NCBI GenBank assembly: GCA_023053575.1
Contig: JAKZAP010000003.1
Coordinates: forward strand, 4,378,561 to 4,442,560
Length of the DNA: 64,000 nt
Direction: 5' to 3'
From: Branchinecta lynchi
Lineage: Eukaryota; Arthropoda; Branchiopoda; Anostraca; Branchinectidae
Position 1 is the stretch's first letter, and every line of letters starts with the position of its first letter. A model generated the notes under the pieces. The model was given only the letters and a program-made list of their open reading frames with translations, did not search any database and had not been told where the DNA came from. A program made the position numbers and the translations under genes. Positions 58,650 to 64,000 of this stretch are shown here, in pieces.

Positions 58650-59640
58650 ATACTCCCAGACGGGCTAGTACGATGAAACTTGGCAGGCATATTAGATACA
58701 CAAACAAATTAAAGTTCGAAATAGTCACTACCTCGATCCGACCATCATGGGAGAAGTGGAGGGAGGGAGAATCCGGAATCTTGAATTATTATAACTTCTG
58801 AATGGGAGGGGATGGGGGCAGATCTTATTGAAACTTGATATTTAGAGAGACCTCGCGCCTCAACTGTCCCACTTCAAGTCTGGACCGGATCCGGTGACAT
58901 GGGGGGGGGGGCTGAAATCTTGTGACACGCTCAGAGTGGAGGGATCGGGATGAAACTTGGTGTAAAGAAGAAGCACAGCTCTCACAAGCCCTAGAACTAG
59001 ATCGGATCCGGGCACTGTGGGGGAGTTGAAAGGGGGGTTCCGGAATTTCCGGTGATCCTGAGTCAAGGTACTTCCAGATGTGCTAGGACAATGAAACTTG
59101 GCAGGCTTATCAGGGACCCGATCAGATTGAATTAAGAATGGTATTTTCCCCGATCCGACTATCGTGGGGGAAGAGGAGGGAGGGGAGACTAGGAATGTTG
59201 AGGCAAGCTTAGCTTTCGGACGTGGTATCGGATCTGAATGAGAATTGACAGTTGAAAAGATCTTGTGTCTCGGATGTCCCGTTTCATGTCAGAAGGGGAT
59301 CCGATAACTCTGGGGGGAGTTATTGTAGGAACGGGCAATCTCTGGACAGGCTTATAGTGGAGGGATAGGGATGAAACAATAACAAGTTGTACAGACACAT
59401 TTGACAGAAACCGACTGGGTCGGCGTACTATGGGGGTGGGGACCGGTAGAGGTTTTTCTGGGATTCCGGTGACCGCAAGTTAAGGTACTTTCAGCTGCAC
59501 TAGGACGATGAAACTCGACAGGATGTATTAGGGACCGATCAGCTTGACATGGAGTTAGTCATTTTCCCGATCCGGCCATCTTGGGGGGAGTGGAGGGAGT
59601 TGCGTCATGCATAACTTTTGAACGGTTGGCTGGATTGCAA
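58650..59640 (-). repeat. R420 repeat, reverse orientation, three units
   Basis: ATGAAAC landmarks in equivalent context ('ctag.acgatgaaacttggcagg') at 58673, 59091 and 59508 give a 417-418-bp period. Between them a half-unit related copy ('gggatgaaacttgg', about 58950) is visible. The C-run of the forward copies appears here as a G-run (58901-58911), as expected for inversion. The adjacent tail (59640-59763) also matches 62540-62693. Confidence 0.75.
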
Positions 59641-59767
59641 GGAAACATGATAATTGACCAAGAGGACATGTTTCTGGTGAAAGAACTAAACTTTCACGTT
59701 CCCCAATGGCCCATGATCGTTTATAATCCTATAGTATATCCTTACAAATGAGTTTTAGCCTCCTTAA

Positions 59768-60208
59768 AGGACACCTGAACAATGAAACCATACTTGAACA
59801 CACCATGGAGAATGCATTTACAGACATGGCCAAGGAGAGCATTCTTCTCCTGAGCGTGACGTTTTCAAAATAGGGATGTTCGTTTTTTGCAGGTTTGCAC
59901 ATGCAGACTCCAAGACAAAAAGCGCAATTCATTCAAATCTTGTACAGCGCTGGCCAGATCGTATTGGAATTTCTTCTAGATATACATTTGGGCTTAACTG
60001 GTTAAACAATATTCCAGAAGAAGGGTTGATTGGAGACATTTGTTCATTTCTAAAATCGTTCGGTACTGAAATAAGGACAGATGCAAAATGGAGCAAAAAT
60101 CATAGCTTGGAAACACTATTTCGTATTTGGATTGGGTTTTCTGCAGGCAATGTTAACGGAAGTCATACAGATAGGGGTGATACTTGGTACTCTTCATTCA
60201 GGTGTCCT
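59768..60208 (+). mobile_element. 441-bp TTAA-flanked element with 12-bp terminal inverted repeats
   Basis: Begins AGGACACCTGAA and ends TTCAGGTGTCCT, perfect inverse repeats, with TTAA on both sides (59764-59767 and 60209-60212). The related repeat at 62641-62735 has the same flanks with a single TTAA (62694-62697), so the unoccupied site can be read directly. A 116-codon open frame (59876-60226) covers much of the interior and contains WLNNIPEEGLIGDICSFLKS. It reads through the right terminus and resembles no transposase I know. TTAA duplication is the signature of piggyBac-type transposition, but the termini do not start with the CCC usual for piggyBac, so the family is uncertain. Confidence 0.85.
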
Positions 60209-60337
60209 TTAAAGTCCGTATCGTAATTGCAAAGTGAAAAAAATACTTTTGACCAAAACATACGTTTTCGTGATCCTATTACGACGACTGTATTTGTATG
60301 TGAAGAAGCACTCTAAACCTTATGTTATGGCGAGGGG

Positions 60338-60851
60338 TGTAGTAGGCCGGACATAGATGGTAAATGCCCATAGATAATCTGAGTCAGGACAGCCTAGAGC
60401 GTCTGGTCGCCTACTACACGTGCAGACTTCACGGGTTCATTGTGGATTCCCCCGATCGATTCACACTAAGGTGTGCCTACCGAACCACAATAGGTTATAA
60501 TCCCCCATCGTTCACTAGGCCTTACAGGCCAGCCCACTCTAAGGAGCTTTAAACAAGACTCATAACAATGACCTAAGGTCCGTAAATAAATAGAAGGTTT
60601 TATTGTCTGGTATGAACTACTTACAAAATAAACAACCTTTAGGTAAAAGGGTTGTTCCCGGTCGAGGCCCGGAAAAGAAGTGTGCAAAAAGATGACTCAT
60701 CCCCGGCGAATGAGTCATGAACATAGAGTTAGCAAAACAGTATAGAGTCAGGACAGTATACAAGATTAAAGATACTGAACGGAAAGGGACTAGTGCTGCC
60801 TAACGGCGGCACAAGTGAGCAATGCGGGGTGCAGGTGGCACCACCGTAACA
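60338..60851 (-). mobile_element. LTR of an LTR retrotransposon (3' LTR, minus strand)
   Basis: A 514-bp segment starting TGTAGTAGG and ending CCGTAACA on the plus strand (TG…CA on either strand). Read on the minus strand it begins TGTTACGG, contains a polyadenylation-type signal AATAAAA in 'gacaataaaacc' (about 60600) and ends CTACTACA. It is immediately preceded, on the minus strand, by a purine tract, the layout of internal region, PPT and 3' LTR. No second LTR was found to the right in this window and no flanking duplication is obvious, so this is a 3' remnant of an element whose body lies, or lay, to the right. A Ty3/gypsy or BEL affinity cannot be decided. Confidence 0.7.
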
Positions 60852-60865
60852 TACCTCCCCTCCTT
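60852..60865 (-). other. Polypurine tract of the LTR retrotransposon
   Basis: The minus strand reads AAGGAGGGGAGGTA, directly abutting the LTR start TGTTACGG at 60851. In the LTR elements I know, such a purine run primes plus-strand DNA synthesis. Confidence 0.7.
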
Positions 60866-61700
60866 ATTGAGTCAGTGACCCACGGACTTAAAAGTTAAGC
60901 ACCAGATTAACAAAATTTTGGCATCCATCTCCTAAAAGTTAACCATGAATGTTCCATGAATCTGACCTTAAACCCAAATTGAAAAACATTATTTTTAAAG
61001 TTTAACGAAAATACAAGAGGGTGGAAGAGCGATGTAGATTCGGTATTGTTGGTCGTCCGCTGGTGGTTTGAGGGGTCAGCTGGTACGAGCATAGCAGAAG
61101 TAGATACTGCTGGTGATGAAGCGCTGGAGCGGCGTAGGTGATGGTTGGTCTTGTCGCATAGGCAGGCGGGAAAGATGTTGGTGGAGCAGGTGGAAAAGGT
61201 GTTGGTGAAATGAGTAGAACTAACCATAAGTTAGGTGGAGGAAGACTGAAAGTTGGCTGGTCAGGTGGGGCCTACGCTGGCGAGATGTGCATCGCAGAGC
61301 TGGTACGGGAACTGTAGCGCAGCTAGGACGAGAACTGTAGCAGAGGTAAGATGATGTTGGTTTGGTGAGCTGATGTTGGCTAAAGCTGTAAGTGGCGCCG
61401 AGTGAGCTGATTATAACTGGATTGGCTAGTACTGAATATGCTGGTACAGGCGGAAATGGCGCTGAGTAAGTTGATGTTGGTTCAGGCGCTGGGGGAGCTA
61501 ATGCTGGCTAAAGCTGGAGGTGATGCTGAATAGTCAGAGCTTCGCTGGGTTGGCAGGTACAGAATATGACGGAACAGGAAGCGCTGGAAATTGTGCTGCG
61601 TATGCTGGAGTTGCGCTGGGTTGCTGGAACGGTCAATTGAAACGGTGGAGATGGTGCTGCATATGGTTGAGATGGCGCTGAGTGAGTTGATAGTGTACCG
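60866..61700 (-). pseudogene. Degenerate Pro/Ala/Ser/Tyr-rich reading frames, probable retroelement or repeat-protein remnant
   Basis: On the minus strand, pieces in different frames read SAPSQPYAAPSPPFQ, TPAYAAQFPALPVPSYSV and APPAPEPTSTYSAPFPPVPA, with stops and frame changes between them. The DNA shows matching 'gctggtac.gg' and 'gatggtgctgagt.agttgatgttgg' repeats. The position next to the PPT suggests the 3' part of the internal region of the LTR element. An alternative is a decayed low-complexity gene such as a cuticle-like protein. No intact frame longer than about 106 codons survives. Confidence 0.35.
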
Positions 61701-62430
61701 CGTATTGATCCGCCCTCAGGGGACGATAAAAAAAGAGCAGGGAATTGTTTTATAATTTAATTAGTATGATGTATAAATATTAAGTGAATTCTACAAAAAT
61801 AAAAGAAAAGAGAAAGAATTGGCCAGATTCTTCGCATACAAAGGATACGAAAACAAATATAGCACCCGATGTCCACCCAATAAAACAACACCCAATAAAA
61901 AAAACAAAAGTCCAAACAAAATATAATAAATAATAATGATATTAACGAAAGTGGTAATTAGCATGAGGCTTAATTTAATATATGCCAAAGTTAAATTGAT
62001 ATAGTGGCTGAAGGCCAACATAAGAAACACAATATATATAAGTGTGACGAAGTGCCACAAAATCCGTGATGAGATCATGAATATCGGCAAATACTTTGCC
62101 ATAGGGGTATTTTTTATTACGCCACAAGGGCAACAACAAAGAAGGAACTTAAACTTGAACTTGTCAGGATGACAAGGAAATATACATTAAGGCGAAACCG
62201 GCCTCGGGCACACAGGCAGTGCATAAAAAAATAAAAATAAAGATGAGACACTACAGGCGGCTTGTTACCATAAAGGCGAATATACAGGGTCCTAAGGGTC
62301 CTTGATCAATTTTGCCTCATTGGTTTTGCTCGCAAATAAATTCCTGACCTGCTTAGAGCACCAACCTCATCTGTGAAATGCAAAAAACTGGTAAAAAACG
62401 ATAATTTTTTAGGGAAAAAATGAAAATATG
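61701..62430. other. AT-rich sequence, no gene recognised
   Basis: A 103-codon minus-strand frame (62102-61791) is very hydrophobic (LTLAYIKLSLMLITTFV), but composition alone explains this and no homology is apparent. Nothing else is supported. Confidence 0.4.
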
Positions 62431-62735
62431 TTGACATGGAATACTTTTCCTGCCAGCTTGGGCTCAAGGAGTACTGGATATATTTTGAATATCACAAAGG
62501 GCCCGTGATCATTTATGCCTTTCCCCGTAGTCATTTCTCCGATCCCACCATCTTAGGGGTAGTGGAGGGAGTTGTGTTATACATGACTTTTAGAGGACGT
62601 GTTTCTGATCAAACAAAAACACTTTCATATTCCACAACGGCCTATGATAATTTTTAACCCTAGCATATCCCTACAAATGAGTTTTAACCTCCTTTAAGTG
62701 CGCATTGTAATTGCGAAGTGAAAAAAAAAATACTT
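62430..62735 (+). repeat. R420-associated tail carrying the unoccupied TTAA site
   Basis: Matches 59560-59763 plus 60209-60255 with the 441-bp element absent: 'ggagggagttg', 'ggcctatgataatttttaaccctagcatatcc', 'ctacaaatgagttttaacctcc', then TTAA (62694-62697), then 'gcattgtaattgcgaagtgaaaaa'. Confidence 0.8.
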
Positions 62736-62742
62736 TTGACGA

Positions 62743-62766
62743 AATCAATCAATCAATCAATCAATC
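62743..62766 (+). repeat. (AATC)n microsatellite
   Basis: Six tandem copies of AATC between 62743 and 62766, directly after the repeat tail that ends in 'tacttttgacg'. Confidence 0.9.
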
Positions 62767-62769
62767 TAA

Positions 62770-63475
62770 TTCGTTATACATCATATATCAAAATTACACT
62801 AATACATGACTATTCTTTACTAAATATGTACGATCATTTCGTACATTCGGTAGCTCGAGGCAATAGCACAGTCGACGAAAAAGGCGGTAGAAATGGCCGG
62901 AACGGCATTGTGCATTCTCACGAATTGCCTTTAAAAGTGGATTTTCGGAAACTTCTGATCTTACAACAAAACTAACTATCGCTTTCCGTCTCATAACCGT
63001 CTCAAAAATAAATAATTTTAAGGTTTTAAAGATGTGACGAAAATGATAAAATGACAAAAAAAGAGGAAATAAGAAAGAATATTTAAAAATTAAATGTAGA
63101 TATAGAGGAAAGTGCGGAAGAAGATAGAGTGGTCGGTCATTCAAACAAGAGCTGGAAGCTCATATGGCACTTGCAAGGCTGGGTCAGAGGATGTAAGTAG
63201 GAATTCTTCAGTTCGTGGGTATGTTGTGATTATTTGTAAGCAAAACCCTTGAGATAATGGTTCCTTGGAATTCAAGAGGATGTATCGTTTGGTAATACAT
63301 TTGGCTGTGATGATGCGCACTTTAGGGGCGCTAGAAATTCATCTGTAATCAAAACTCTTGAAGCAAAAATGATGATGAGCTCATCGGGATAATGAAATGT
63401 ATATTTTACTCAAAACCATCATTTGTACGGTATTTATTCGGTATGTATTCGGTTGTAAGCAAAACCGTTTAGGCA
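62770..63475. other. No gene recognised
   Basis: AT-rich sequence. A 116-codon minus-strand frame (63144-62794) has no recognisable similarity. Near 63350 and 63470 the words 'caaaac.cttgaagcaaaaatgat' and 'caaaaccgtttaggcaaaaatgat' form a loose direct repeat about 120 bp apart. Confidence 0.4.
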
Positions 63476-63479
63476 AAAA

Positions 63480-64000
63480 TGATCTAATCATGTCAAGTCT
63501 CTAATATTCAGGCCAAGTTTCGTGGTCCTAGCAAATCTGGAAGTACCTTAAGTCGTGATCACCGGAATTCCGGACCCCCCCCCCTATCTAACTCCCCCCA
63601 AAGTGCTCGAATCCGATCCAGTTATGTCACCGATGAATCTACGGCTTGTGCTTGTTCTTCCCACCAACTTGCACCCCAATCGCTCCACTCTAAGCGTGTC
63701 ACAAGATTTACGGTTCCCCCCACAATAATCGGATCCGGTTCTGACTTCACGTGGGACATCCGAGACACGAGGTCTTTCCGAATATCAAGTTTCATTAAGA
63801 TCCGATCACCCGTTCCAAAGTTATACGTACCTCTAGATTCCGGATTCCCTTCCCTCCACTCCCCCCACGGTTGTTGGATCAGGGAAGTGACTATTTCCAA
63901 GTTAGTTTAGTCGGGTCCTTGGTATGCTTGCCAAGTTTCACTGTCCTAACCCACCTGGAAGTAACTTAACTCCGTATCACCGGAATTTCGCACCTCTCTC
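63480..64000 (+). repeat. R420 repeat, forward, running off the window
   Basis: Shows 'ggccaagtttcgtggtccta', 'caaatctggaagtacctta', 'tcaccggaattccgg', a C-run (63575-63584) and a second unit start 'ttgccaagtttcactgtcct' at about 63929. Same family and orientation as 1227-2200. Confidence 0.75.

Noticed and set aside
58130..58690. Minus-strand 186-codon frame
   Set aside because: The N-terminal part is R420 repeat, the remainder has no recognisable domain or splice context, and no second copy supports a conserved protein.
59876..60226. Frame inside the TTAA element as a genuine gene
   Set aside because: It runs through the element's terminus into flanking repeat, and the second copy at 54585 is broken. 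It may be captured exon sequence, but I cannot support a functional protein.
61791..62102. Hydrophobic 103-codon minus-strand frame resembling a membrane protein
   Set aside because: The DNA is strongly AT-rich, which gives Leu/Ile/Phe-rich frames by composition; no homology or gene structure is evident.

Overview
This is eukaryotic, almost certainly invertebrate animal, genomic DNA. The evidence is short exons with canonical splice sites separated by long introns full of repeats, two metazoan-type protein-coding genes, a CR1/L2-type reverse transcriptase remnant, an LTR, nested MITEs and several tandem arrays. I see no operons, ribosome binding sites, tRNA or rRNA genes, or CRISPR array. I cannot name the species from sequence alone; an arthropod would fit.

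Layout. (1) 0.56-5.43 kb, + strand: the last three exons (565-694, 2667-2912, 5227-5430, all phase-compatible) of a PLEKHH/MAX-1-like gene, covering the C-terminal part of its FERM domain. Its introns carry a short TIR element (901-1205), a ~420-bp repeat family, a ~170-bp tandem repeat, a TIR element (3082-3891) and a possible MITE (4900-5166). (2) 5.4-24.8 kb: repeat-dominated DNA. It holds a degraded CR1/L2-like RT end (8226-8517, minus), a ~66-bp CAATTG/CAACTG tandem array (8.76-9.86 kb) and four copies of a mobile element with internal ~137-bp repeats (10.92-13.16, 17.33-18.65, 19.67-20.93 and 22.20-23.65 kb). It also holds a foldback repeat (15100-15237), a nested MITE pair (14031-14511) and a second CAACTG array with a 232-bp higher-order period (19.4-24.79 kb, interrupted).

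(3) 24.8-53.93 kb: one uninterrupted ~29-kb minisatellite with a 17-bp unit (consensus CCTTGTGGGAAAACAAA), organised into higher-order repeats of 14, 19 and 24 units and multi-kb segmental duplications. It runs into a 100-N gap (53930-54029). All the long open frames here, on both strands, are a by-product of the unit lacking stop codons in six frames.

(4) 54.03-64 kb: one exon of a SKI2 (SKIV2L/twister) RNA helicase gene (54255-54457, + strand), then more repeats. These include a 116-bp tandem duplication, a MITE carrying a nested hAT-type MITE with an 8-bp target duplication (57259-57620), reverse-oriented ~420-bp repeats, a TTAA-flanked 441-bp element (59768-60208) whose paralogous empty site lies at 62694-62697, and a minus-strand LTR with adjacent polypurine tract (60338-60865).

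The two genes are only partly inside the window and have no visible functional link. What stands out is the minisatellite. Its unit matches the Su(H)/RBPJ consensus YGTGRGAA in the canonical form, and the Dorsal/Rel consensus GGGWWWWCCM in the ACCAA variant, so the array could hold many hundreds of potential transcription-factor sites. That is inference from motif matching only.
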